Source: Rhizobium tibeticum (GTDB lineage: Bacteria > Pseudomonadota > Alphaproteobacteria > Rhizobiales > Rhizobiaceae). From it: 64,000 bases of DNA. This document shows, piece by piece, positions 29,301-36,146 of the stretch. Location of the stretch: NCBI RefSeq assembly GCF_900110205.1, contig NZ_FOCV01000024.1, positions 1-64,000 on the forward strand, in the 5' to 3' direction. Each line of letters begins with the position of its first letter. Position 1 is the stretch's first letter. Position numbers and translations under genes: made by a program. The notes below the pieces were generated by a model that saw nothing but the letters and a program-made list of their open reading frames with translations, was not told the DNA's origin and searched no databases.

Positions 29301-29642
29301 ACTGTCATCGAGGGCTACCCGGTCGACGACGAGGTCGAGCATCAGCTTGATGTCTTTTTCTCGAGCCGCCTGGACCAATGCCTTGAGCCCATCCTCGACG
29401 GATTGACCCAGTCCCAGTTCAGCGTCAAGCCGGTCGAAATTCCTGATGACAAAGACACTGGCATTATGGCCGCGTTCGAAAACGGGGGCAGTGAGTACCG
29501 TGTCGAGACCAAGATCCTTGACATGCGCGAAGACCTCTCTCCAGGCATCGAACCCCTTCAGCATCAAGGGATGCACGTAATAAATCTGCGGTGGCGGCCG
29601 CAAGAGGGAGCGTCGGGAATCGAACTGGGAGCGCGTGTCCAT
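26388..29642 (-). CDS. glgE: Maltosyltransferase GlgE with N-terminal amylase-like extension
   Basis: 1084 residues. GlgE extends alpha-glucan with maltosyl units from maltose-1-phosphate. The GlgE part occupies about residues 430-1084: nucleophile D about 815 (KLFRVDNPHTKP), acid/base E about 845 (FLSEAFTKP) and NTHDINPDFL. The preceding about 430 residues form a second GH13-like barrel (IYYVHPLMLKGFDAW, LDLVVDRVALDD, GIAGFRCLG). At the position where active enzymes have GxRxD it reads GFRCLG, so it is probably catalytically dead. Such extended GlgE proteins occur in proteobacteria; the extension may bind glucan or scaffold. First gene of the operon, directly behind a candidate EcfG promoter. 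Confidence 0.93.
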   Translation of the reverse strand: MDTRSQFDSRRSLLRPPPQIYYVHPLMLKGFDAWREVFAHVKDLGLDTVLTAPVFERGHNASVFVIRNFDRLDAELGLGQSVEDGLKALVQAAREKDIKLMLDLVVDRVALDDSAAGSIPADPRMAPHESSSRRIDFISEAKHVEDWRNRMIWLAGLGIAGFRCLGIGRMAPETWYDLIVSTRKSAPQTTFLAWTPGSAFEDRNALEGTGFDGSFSSLAWWNLEDRWIMDEYQIQRQIGYQITFPEAPFAKRIANGTDSCEVLQRKAVRALKLASTFASGLMIPMGFEYGVATPLDPMHGDATGLPGLREVGSFDLSGDIRSVSARTNKTAAGFARQPLRLVFASQTPTVALMQTEQEDIRTSQKARVVVLNRDLRRVAHAPFNAVREAASAFLPLEALDADDETFTAQLKLRPGELRLFEGTSSVPIVGAVPVPRVEDAAASARLAVENITPAVDQGRFVVKRIVGETVKVEADIFGDGHDPLSAALLWRPADEVNWNEVPMQLIENDRWRAEFTPKRMGRHEFLVEGWRNPFAIFRYEFSKKHEARLDLRLEIQEGINHVLDALDYSSGPIKNRLRTVFDRLTEVQDPQRIEILLAAETAELMTKADRRPYRVRSQAIPLDAERAAAAFASWYQIFPRSQSGDPNRHGTFDDVIKRLPAIRAMGFDVLYFTPIHPIGKTNRKGKNNSLQAAPADPGSPYGIGSEAGGHDAIHPELGTFDDFRRLIDAAGDHGLEIALDLAIQCSPDHPWLSQHPGWFDWRPDGTIRYAENPPKKYEDIVNVDFYAHDAIPALWIELRDIVQKWVDNGVKLFRVDNPHTKPFPFWEWLIADIRLRHPEVVFLSEAFTKPKVMYRLAKIGFSQSYTYFTWRNAKWELEQYMREITTQEPKEFFRPHFFVNTHDINPDFLQNAPRPAYLVRAALAATLSGLWGVYNGFELCEGRPDAKRKEYADSEKYEIRAWDYDRPGNIKSEIAMLNRIRKENPALHSHLGLQLLTAWNDNIMFYEKASTSRENALLIAVNLDPYKAQEADVEIPLWSWNLPDDGALDLEDLITGWRFTWTGKIQRIRLDPHAGPPFAIWRVR

Positions 29643-29674
29643 GGGGTAATGCCTTGCCGCAATGTTTTGGGTCT

Positions 29675-29700
29675 AACGGAAGGTCACCGGAACTTGTTCC
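29675..29700 (-). promoter_or_regulatory. Candidate EcfG/RpoE2 general-stress promoter for glgE
   Basis: On the minus strand GGAAC (29700-29696) is followed after 17 bases by CGTT (29678-29675), i.e. GGAAC-N19-TT, matching the alphaproteobacterial general stress sigma factor consensus (GGAAC-N18/19-TT in Sinorhizobium). The predicted start of transcription lies about 25 bases before the glgE ATG. The -35 also lies inside the palindrome CGGAACTTGTTCCG (29688-29701), which could be an operator. Confidence 0.6.
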
Positions 29701-29910
29701 GATTTTTTCGAGCCTCTCCTGCTATCAGAGGTGAATTTTTGGTCGCGAAGACGTCGACGCGTTGAAGCATTTCAAGCGATAGCGCGCGTTCACTAAATTG
29801 GATTTGCGCGCATCGAGATCTTCGGGTTTCAGAGGTCTTGAAAGGATTCAGGACACCGGCACAACAGGCCCATGCTTTGTTGCCGGGCTACAGTCGGACC
29901 CGTTGCTGTG

Positions 29911-30888
29911 CTAATGACGGCTGCTCGTCAACGGCCAATGTCGCCGTGCCGACTCGACCACGCGCCTTTTCGTGCGAGACCGTTTCGGCAGCTCGAACTC
30001 GTCTGCTTCGACGGCGGCGCCAAGGCGCTCGGCAAGCGCATGCGCATCGACCGGTGCGCGAACCTTCACGTCATTGTCGAAATAGACATAGACGTCGCGA
30101 CCGTTTTTAGATCGCGGCGGCGGCAGCGTTACGCACTCGGCATTGGCGGGCTCCTTCCCATGCGCCCATGCATCAATGCGCTTCGCCCAGATATCCAGTG
30201 CCTCGTCGTCATAACCGCTGACGTAAAGCTCCTTGGAGCCGTGCAGGCGGCAATAGACGAAGTCGGCGGTTACATCCATCAGCCGCGGCCATTCGACGGT
30301 ATCCGCGCAAACGAGGGCGACACCATGCTCCCTGAGGAGCTCGATAAAGGCCTTATCGCGGAAACTGTCGTGGCGGATCTCCAGCGCGTGGCGCAAGGGC
30401 TGCTTGGCCTCGCTTTTCAGCCAGGCCCGCCCGTCGAGCCTGGTGTCGTGGTGCTTGGCGAAGTCTGCAGCTTTTTCCGTGTCTTTTGGAAGAATCGCGA
30501 GGAAGGACGCAAAAAGATCCACATCAAATTTGAGGTTCGGCGGAAACTGCCAGAGGATCGGTCCGAGCTTCGGCCCCAGTCGCAACAGACCGGAGGCGAA
30601 GAAATTGGCAAGCGGCGTTTCGCTCTGCCTCAGCCGCAGCATGTGTGTGATGTAGCGTGAGCCTTTAACCGAGAAGACGAAATCGTCAGGAACCTCCTCA
30701 CGCCAGTGTGCGAAGGCCTCGGGTGTCTGCAAACCATAGAAGGTTCCGTTGATCTCTATCGAGGAGAAGTGGCGCGAGGCATAGGCCAATTCCTGCTTTT
30801 GCGGCAGTCCTGTCGGATAGAAGACGCCGCGCCAGGGCGCATAGGTCCAGCCTGATAGGCCGATGCGGGTGGTACCGGTGTTTTTCAT
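29911..30888 (-). CDS. DUF72 (YecE-like) protein
   Basis: 325 residues with the DUF72 TIM-barrel signature: IGLSGWTYAPWRGVFYP at the N-terminus, FSSIEINGTFYGLQ, FVFSVKGSRYITHMLRL, LWQFPPNLKFD, ALEIRHDSF, YCRLHGSKELY and VYVYFDNDV. The catalytic role of this family is not established. The C-terminus is Arg-rich and variable. Ribosome-binding site is weak. It follows the glg operon's promoter region on the same strand but is separated by the glgE promoter, so it is a separate unit; no functional link to the glucan genes is implied. Confidence 0.88.
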   Translation of the reverse strand: MKNTGTTRIGLSGWTYAPWRGVFYPTGLPQKQELAYASRHFSSIEINGTFYGLQTPEAFAHWREEVPDDFVFSVKGSRYITHMLRLRQSETPLANFFASGLLRLGPKLGPILWQFPPNLKFDVDLFASFLAILPKDTEKAADFAKHHDTRLDGRAWLKSEAKQPLRHALEIRHDSFRDKAFIELLREHGVALVCADTVEWPRLMDVTADFVYCRLHGSKELYVSGYDDEALDIWAKRIDAWAHGKEPANAECVTLPPPRSKNGRDVYVYFDNDVKVRAPVDAHALAERLGAAVEADEFELPKRSRTKRRVVESARRHWPLTSSRH

Positions 30889-31074
30889 GCCGAAGGAACC
30901 GAAGGGAGGCTGACTTTGTTCCGCACCAATCCGGGCTTGCGAGGATAACCTTGCCTACAGCGAGGTCACCCCAGGTAGAAAGAAGGCTTCTCAAGCGGTC
31001 GGGCCCGGCGTTCCGGGATTCAGCGTGAACGCAACCTGCAGGCTCCTCTGCGCGTCTCAGGCCGCGCCATAGAA

Positions 31075-31092
31075 ACACTAATGCATTAGTGT
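31075..31092. promoter_or_regulatory. Perfect 18-bp palindromic operator
   Basis: ACACTAATGCATTAGTGT reads the same on both strands. It lies 63 bases upstream of the dehydratase ATG at 31155, the position of a repressor site. The core CACTAATG(C/T)ATTAGT occurs again at 63560-63574 in front of the peptide-type ABC importer. Palindrome length and AT-rich centre fit a dimeric GntR-, MarR- or TetR-type regulator; which one is unknown. Confidence 0.65.
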
Positions 31093-31154
31093 ATTGAAAT
31101 CGAACCTTGCCGGTGCTAATACGGTCGCGACGAAACCCAAGTCGGAATGTGTCC

Positions 31155-32885
31155 ATGCCCAAAAATGCAGATCAGCTCCGTAGCGCTCGATGGTTCGCAC
31201 CAGATGATCTACGCTCCTCCGGCCATCGCTCCCGCCTGATGCAGATGGGGTATGACGCGAAGGATTGGGGCAGGAAACCGATCATTGCCATCCTGAATAC
31301 GTGGTCGGATCTCAATCCCTGCCATGCGCACTTCAAGCACCGCGTTGAGGACGTGAAACGCGGCGTATTGCAGGCAGGCGGCTTTCCGGTGGAGCTGCCG
31401 GTGCAGTCTCTATCTGAGAGTGCGCTGAAGCCCACGACGATGCTCTATCGCAACTTTCTCGCCATGGAGACGGAAGAGCTTCTTCGCGGTCATCCCATCG
31501 ATGGCGCCGTGCTGATGGGCGGCTGTGATAAGACCACGCCTGCCCTGGTCATGGGCGCGATCAGCGCCGGTTTTCCGATGATCTTCCTGCCGGCCGGGCC
31601 AATGTTGCGCGGCAATTATAAGGGCGAATATCTCGGCTCCGGCTCGGACGCATGGAAATATTGGGATGAACGCCGCGCCGGCAACATCACTGAAGATCAA
31701 TGGACCGGCGTCGAGGAGGGGATTGCACGCTCCTACGGTCACTGCATGACCTTCGGCACCGCTAGCACCATGACGGCGATCGCCGAATCCCTCGGCTTGA
31801 CGCTACCGGGCGCAAGCTCGATCCCCGCAGCCGATGCCAACCATATCCGCATGAGTGCGCGCGTCGGTCGGCGCATCGTCGAGATGGTCTTCGAGGATCT
31901 GACGCCGGACAAGATCATCACTGAGAAATCGGTTGAGAATGCCACGACGATCGCGATGGCGACGGGCTGTTCCACCAATGCAGTGGTGCACCTGATCGCG
32001 ATGGCGCGCCGCGCCGGCGTGCCCTTGACCCTTGATGACCTGGACAAGGCCGGCCGTACGACGCCGGTCATCGCCAATATCCGACCCTCCGGCAAGCAAT
32101 ATCTGATGGAGGATTTCTACTATGCCGGGGGGCTGAGGGCTCTGATGGCGGAAATGAAGGAACGCCTGCATCTCGATGCAATGACGGTAAGCGGCTTTCC
32201 GCTCGGCGAAACTCTCGAGGGTGCGGTGGTCTACAACGCGGATGTCATCCGACCGCTGTCGGACCCAATCTACCACGAGGGTTCGCTTGCCGTCCTCAAG
32301 GGCAATCTCGCACCCGACGGCTGTGTGATGAAGCCATCCGCCTGCGAAGAACGGCTGCGTGTCCACGAAGGCCCTGCACTCGTCTTCGACAGTTATCCCG
32401 AGATGAAGGCGGCGATCGACGACGATGATCTCGAGGTGACCGCAAATCACGTCCTGATCCTTCGCAATGCCGGACCGAAGGGTGGTCCCGGCATGCCGGA
32501 ATGGGGAATGCTGCCGATCCCGAAGAAGATCCTGAAGCAGGGCTATCGCGACATGCTGCGCATTTCCGACGCCCGCATGAGCGGCACGAGCTATGGTGCC
32601 TGCATCCTGCACGTGGCGCCCGAATCCCATATAGGCGGGCCGCTTGCGCTGGTGCGCACCGGCGATATCATCCGCGTCGACGTTCCGAACCGCTCCATCG
32701 ACATGCTGGTGGACGAGGAGACGCTGGCAAAGCGGCGCGCCGAATGGATAGTGCCGGCCGACAAATATGAACGCGGCTATGGCTGGATGTTCTCAAAGCA
32801 CATCAAACAGGCGAATGACGGCTGCGATTTCGATTTCCTCGAGAAGGATTTCGGTGCAGCCGCCGGCGAGCCCGATATTTTTTGA
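31155..32885 (+). CDS. IlvD/Edd-family dehydratase, sugar-acid type
   Basis: 576 residues. Start 31155 (MPKNADQLRSARWF) chosen by family N-terminus; the frame is open 48 bases further. Iron-sulfur dehydratases of this family remove water from dihydroxy acids to give 2-keto products. Expected cluster ligands: C56 (DLNPCHAHF), C124 (GGCDKTTP) and C197 (SYGHCMTFGTAST). The wording RSSGHRSRLMQMGYD at the N-terminus and a length of about 575 resemble the sugar-acid branch (arabinonate/xylonate dehydratases) rather than IlvD of branched-chain synthesis. Genes for an RraA-like protein and a hydroxyacid dehydrogenase follow within 30 and 9 bases, forming a catabolic operon under the 18-bp palindrome. 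Confidence 0.88.
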   Translation: MPKNADQLRSARWFAPDDLRSSGHRSRLMQMGYDAKDWGRKPIIAILNTWSDLNPCHAHFKHRVEDVKRGVLQAGGFPVELPVQSLSESALKPTTMLYRNFLAMETEELLRGHPIDGAVLMGGCDKTTPALVMGAISAGFPMIFLPAGPMLRGNYKGEYLGSGSDAWKYWDERRAGNITEDQWTGVEEGIARSYGHCMTFGTASTMTAIAESLGLTLPGASSIPAADANHIRMSARVGRRIVEMVFEDLTPDKIITEKSVENATTIAMATGCSTNAVVHLIAMARRAGVPLTLDDLDKAGRTTPVIANIRPSGKQYLMEDFYYAGGLRALMAEMKERLHLDAMTVSGFPLGETLEGAVVYNADVIRPLSDPIYHEGSLAVLKGNLAPDGCVMKPSACEERLRVHEGPALVFDSYPEMKAAIDDDDLEVTANHVLILRNAGPKGGPGMPEWGMLPIPKKILKQGYRDMLRISDARMSGTSYGACILHVAPESHIGGPLALVRTGDIIRVDVPNRSIDMLVDEETLAKRRAEWIVPADKYERGYGWMFSKHIKQANDGCDFDFLEKDFGAAAGEPDIF

Positions 32886-32914
32886 CTGCCGCTATTTTCA
32901 GGATTGGAGGAACC

Positions 32915-33640
32915 ATGACGAACTACGTTCTCTCGGACGCGACGCGCAAGAAATACGAGGGCGTGAGCTGCGCCACGCTCTGTACCGCCCTCTTCAAGCG
33001 CGGGTTACGCAACCAGTTCATCCAGGATGTCCATCCCGTCCTGCCGAAGGCGAAGAACATGGTCGGCCAGGCGTTCACACTCCGCTACATCCCGGCGCGC
33101 GAGGACCTCAACCAGCTCACTGTGTTCCAGAATCCCGCACATCCGCAGCGCGCCGCCGTCGAACAGTGCCCGCCCGGCTTTGTCATGGTCATGGACAGCC
33201 GCAAGGATCCCCGCGCCGCTTCGGCTGGTTCGATCCTCGTGTCGCGGCTGATGATACGCGGTGTTGCAGGTGTCGTTACCGATGGCGGCTTCCGCGACAG
33301 TCCCGAGATTGGTGACCTCGACATCCCGGCCTATCACAACCGTCCTTCCGCGCCGACCAACCTCACGCTGCACCAGGCGCTGGACATCAACGTGCCGATC
33401 GGCTGCGGCGATGTCGCGGTCTGGCCGGGAGACGTCGTGGTCGGCGACCGCGAGGGCGTCATCATCGTTCCTGCCCATCTCGCCGAGGACATCGCCGACG
33501 AGGCAGTCGAGATGACCGCCTTCGAGGATTTCGTCACCGAAGAAGTGCGGAAGGGTCGGTCGATCATCGGCCTCTATCCGGCGACCCACGAAGAGACGAA
33601 GGCCGATTTCGCCAGGTGGCGACAGGCCAACGGACGATAG
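32915..33640 (+). CDS. RraA-family protein (probable keto-acid aldolase/lyase)
   Basis: 241 residues from ATG 32915, with GGAGG 6 bases before. Contains the RraA/HMG-aldolase fold: GQAFTLRYIP, VTDGGFRDSPEI with the Arg-Asp pair that binds substrate and metal in 4-hydroxy-4-methyl-2-oxoglutarate aldolase, and PGDVVVGDREGVIIVPA. Members beside sugar-acid catabolic genes are often misnamed ribonuclease regulators; here an aldolase or decarboxylase acting on the dehydratase product is more likely. Second gene of the operon, 29 bases after the dehydratase and 9 before the dehydrogenase. Confidence 0.85.
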   Translation: MTNYVLSDATRKKYEGVSCATLCTALFKRGLRNQFIQDVHPVLPKAKNMVGQAFTLRYIPAREDLNQLTVFQNPAHPQRAAVEQCPPGFVMVMDSRKDPRAASAGSILVSRLMIRGVAGVVTDGGFRDSPEIGDLDIPAYHNRPSAPTNLTLHQALDINVPIGCGDVAVWPGDVVVGDREGVIIVPAHLAEDIADEAVEMTAFEDFVTEEVRKGRSIIGLYPATHEETKADFARWRQANGR

Positions 33641-33649
33641 GCGGTCTCC

Positions 33650-34570
33650 ATGTTCAAGCACATCACCATCCTTCAGGCAGCCGAGCTGCCCGAGAAAACG
33701 GATCGCGAGTTGAAGGAAGCCTTCACCGTCATCGGCCTGCCGAAAGGCGAGGCGGAAGCCGCCGGGGTTCTGGCCGAACACGGCGCCGCCATCAGGGGCA
33801 TGGCCGTCCGCCATGCGCATATCGACGCCGGCATGCTGGAGAAGCTGCCGGCACTGGAGATCATCTCCAGCTACAGCGCCGGTCTCGACGGCATCGACAT
33901 TGAGGCGGCGGCGAGCCGCGGCGTTTCCATCCACAACACTTCGAAGATCCTGGCGCAAGACGTGGCGGACCTCGCCGTCGCGCTGAGCATATCGGCGACG
34001 CGCGGGCTGATGCGCGGCCACGATTTCGTGCGCGACGGACACTGGGGCCAGCACAGCTTCCCGCTCGGCCGCTCCCTGCGCTCGCTAAACACCGGCATCG
34101 TCGGCCTCGGGCATATCGGCTCGGCGATCGCGGCGAGGATGGAGGTCATGGGCGCGCCCGTTGCCTATTTCGGGCCGCGCAGGAAGCCTGTCGACCATCT
34201 CTATTTCGGCAGCATCGACGACCTTGCCGAATGGGCCGATCTCTTGATCGTCACCTGTCCAGCAAGCCCCGAAACCACCGGCCTGATCGGCCCGTCCGTG
34301 CTTGAAAAGCTTGGGCCGCACGGCTTCCTCGTCAACATCTCGCGCGGCACGATCGTCAATGAGTCGGCCCTCATCGCTGCATTAGCGACAGGCGGCATCG
34401 CTGGCGCGGCGCTCGACGTCTTCGAGAAGGAGCCGGTCGTGCCCGATGCGCTGCGGAACGATCCGCGGGTCGTGCTGTCGCCGCATATGGGTAGCGGCAC
34501 CCAGGAGACGCGCCAGCAGATGGGCGACCGGCTGGTCGAGGCGTTGGTCACGCATTTCAGCGCAGGTTAG
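33650..34570 (+). CDS. D-isomer-specific 2-hydroxyacid dehydrogenase
   Basis: 306 residues. NAD(P)-dependent oxidoreductase interconverting 2-hydroxy and 2-keto acids. Rossmann motif GIVGLGHIGSAIA at about 149-161; catalytic R232 (NISRGTIVNE), E261 (FEKEP) and H279 (SPHMGSGT) are all present. PRRKP after the second strand suggests NADP preference. As the third gene of the operon it probably reduces or oxidises a keto/hydroxy acid arising from the dehydratase-aldolase steps, in the manner of glyoxylate/hydroxypyruvate reductases. It is followed by a hairpin terminator. Confidence 0.9.
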   Translation: MFKHITILQAAELPEKTDRELKEAFTVIGLPKGEAEAAGVLAEHGAAIRGMAVRHAHIDAGMLEKLPALEIISSYSAGLDGIDIEAAASRGVSIHNTSKILAQDVADLAVALSISATRGLMRGHDFVRDGHWGQHSFPLGRSLRSLNTGIVGLGHIGSAIAARMEVMGAPVAYFGPRRKPVDHLYFGSIDDLAEWADLLIVTCPASPETTGLIGPSVLEKLGPHGFLVNISRGTIVNESALIAALATGGIAGAALDVFEKEPVVPDALRNDPRVVLSPHMGSGTQETRQQMGDRLVEALVTHFSAG

Positions 34571-34591
34571 ACACGGTGTCCGACGACAGAG

Positions 34592-34616
34592 GCCGCGTCA
34601 GCTGCGCGGCATTTTC
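34592..34616 (+). terminator. Probable intrinsic terminator of the dehydratase operon
   Basis: Stem GCCGCG (34592-34597) / CGCGGC (34605-34610) with a 7-base loop, followed by ATTTTCATT. It lies 22 bases after the stop codon of the 2-hydroxyacid dehydrogenase gene. The T-run is short, so efficiency is uncertain. Confidence 0.55.
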
Positions 34617-34793
34617 ATTCCCAGGGCGGCCGACCTTCCCTGTGCAACAGGACGAGGATGACAGCGAGGACGAGGCTGCCGATGATGACATCCACCGGCC
34701 CCCTGCAGCGCCATGAGTAGCAAGGTGATGATCGACGGTGTCGCGTCCAACGAAACAATGCCCTAGGCAAGATTAACTGGACAAACCCGTAGG

Positions 34794-34819
34794 TTTCCAG
34801 GCGTTTCGACGCCTGGAAA
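34794..34819. other. 11-bp hairpin with TTCG tetraloop
   Basis: TTTCCAGGCGT (34794-34804) pairs perfectly with ACGCCTGGAAA (34809-34819) around TTCG, an exceptionally stable RNA hairpin. No T-run follows on either strand, so it is not a standard terminator. It lies about 80 bases upstream of the patatin fragment, near a rearrangement junction. The adjoining minus-strand frame (34615-34700, ending IIGSLVLAVILVLLHREGRP) may be the remnant of a small membrane protein. Confidence 0.55.
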
Positions 34820-34899
34820 TGCCTTACAGAAAAATGGTGAAACAAACGGAATAGTTGGACTCAGCTTTCCTGCTACCACCAAATTTTGCGGAAGAGATA

Positions 34900-35060
34900 A
34901 TGATCAATGCCAGCCTGGCTCCCAATGCGCAGCCGTACCGAGTGCTTTGCGTTGATGGCGGCGGCATGCGTGGAATCTACACTGCGGCGTTCCTCGACCG
35001 TCTTCTGCATCAATACGCAGTCATCAGAGGGGTGGAAGCCCTCGACCTCGGCAAGGGGGT
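34900..35060 (+). pseudogene. Patatin-like phospholipase, 5' fragment
   Basis: ATG 34900 follows GGAAGAG. The 53 residues read QPYRVLCVDGGGMRGIYTAA then FLDRLLHQYAVIRGVEALDLGKG, the patatin N-terminus with the oxyanion loop DGGGMRG. The nucleophile motif GTSTG, which should come next, is missing: homology stops at about 35059, where glgX sequence begins. The product of this frame continues as nonsense to 35217. Patatins with this VLCVDGGGMRGIYTA start include effectors of cyclic-nucleotide antiphage (CBASS) systems, but no cyclase or accessory gene remains here. Confidence 0.65.
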
Positions 35061-35646
35061 GATGACGAAGCCATCGTCGCCGTCAGGGATAGACAGAAGC
35101 GCGACTTCCTCGCGACGCTGTTCCTCTCACACGGCACCCCGATGCTGCTTGCCGGCGACGAATTCGGCCGCAGCCAGATGGGCAACAACAACGGCTACTG
35201 CCAGGACAGCGAGCTGAGCTGGGTGGATTGGGACGACCTTCCGGAAAGCGCGGAAGAGCTTCGCACCTTCACCAAGCGACTGATCACCCTCCGCCAGGAG
35301 CACTCGATCCTCAGGCGCGAAAACTGGCGCGATGGCATGACGATCACCTGGTATAATCCGGGCGGCGGCGAGCCGACCGAAGAGCAATGGGCCGACGCCG
35401 GCAGCACCACGATCGGCCTGCCGATTTCTCGCGACCACGACGACGAGGAAGCCTGGGACGACGTCCTCATCCTCTTCAACCCGCACAACGGAACCCGTCC
35501 CGTTCGTTCTCCCGGAAGCGGAGAAAGGCTGGACGGTCGTGTTGACCACCGCCGATCCCGGCGCTGGCTAGAAGAGGCTCGAAGCCTTAGATTACGATAT
35601 GGTGAGACGCAGCCTCGTGCTGCTTCGCGCGGGCTCTCACCGATGA
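35061..35646 (+). pseudogene. glgX: Glycogen debranching enzyme, 3' fragment, frameshifted
   Basis: From 35061 frame 3 reads DDEAIVAVRDRQKRDFLATL, then FLSHGTPMLLAGDEFGRSQM, GNNNGYCQDSELSWV and WRDGMTITWYNPGGGE, clearly the last third of GlgX-type isoamylase. The N-terminal two thirds with the catalytic Asp and Glu are gone. Near 35495 the frame shifts (continuing PFVLPEAEKGWTVVLTTADP), reaches an in-frame TAG at about 35569 and resumes in a third frame (LEALDYDMVRRSLVLLRAGS) to TGA at 35646. It is joined to the patatin fragment without a gap. An intact debranching gene must lie elsewhere if the glucan made by the glgE operon is to be degraded. Confidence 0.8.
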
Positions 35647-35662
35647 GCATGGAGGCGAAGGG

Positions 35663-35956
35663 ATGATCCGGACAATAACAGCAGCAGGTGTGATGGCGGC
35701 GCTTGTCGCAAGCTGCACAGTCGTTTCGAGCTCCTATACGTCAGAGGGTTACGCACCCATTCCCGGCAGCATCACCTACGGCGGCCAGCCTCGAACGAAG
35801 CTCACGAGATCTCCGATCGGCTCTTCGTTCCCGCATACGTTCACGGATCAGACAGGACGCACGGTCGAGGAGATTTATGTCATCCAGCCAGACAGGACGT
35901 TGCGCATCGTCGAGCGACACTATCGGCCATTTTTGGCCTGGGACAGGGACCAGTAA
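35663..35956 (+). CDS. Small lipoprotein, 97 residues
   Basis: ATG 35663 behind GGAGGCGAAGGG. Signal peptide TITAAGVMAALVASC ends in a lipobox (LVASC, Cys18), so the mature protein is lipid-anchored. The remainder (YTSEGYAPIPGSITYGGQPR, then TDQTGRTVEEIYVIQPDRTL and IVERHYRPFLAWD) is polar and beta-like, without a known domain. It appears intact although it abuts the glgX remnant. Confidence 0.65.
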   Translation: MIRTITAAGVMAALVASCTVVSSSYTSEGYAPIPGSITYGGQPRTKLTRSPIGSSFPHTFTDQTGRTVEEIYVIQPDRTLRIVERHYRPFLAWDRDQ

Positions 35957-36146
35957 AGCCGGCCCGGTCGGAGACATGCGATGCCCGGAACGTTCACATC
36001 CATCTTTCTGCAGGCCTTCGACCTTGAAGGCGTTCGATGCCCGCGCGGTTGCAAGCGAGGAAGAAGCCATTGATCAAGCGGTAGACCTCGCCCAGCGGCA
36101 CGCCGGCGTGCAGAAACTCGGGAAAGTCGACCGCTGCGTCTTCCCA

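Noticed and set aside
32915-33640. Ribonuclease E regulator RraA
   Set aside because: Operon context and the GGFRDSP motif favour the aldolase-type branch of this family; the same reasoning applies to 40767-41516.
34900-35217. A short intact patatin protein
   Set aside because: The frame after 35060 is glgX sequence read out of frame; the catalytic GTSTG and Asp motifs are missing.
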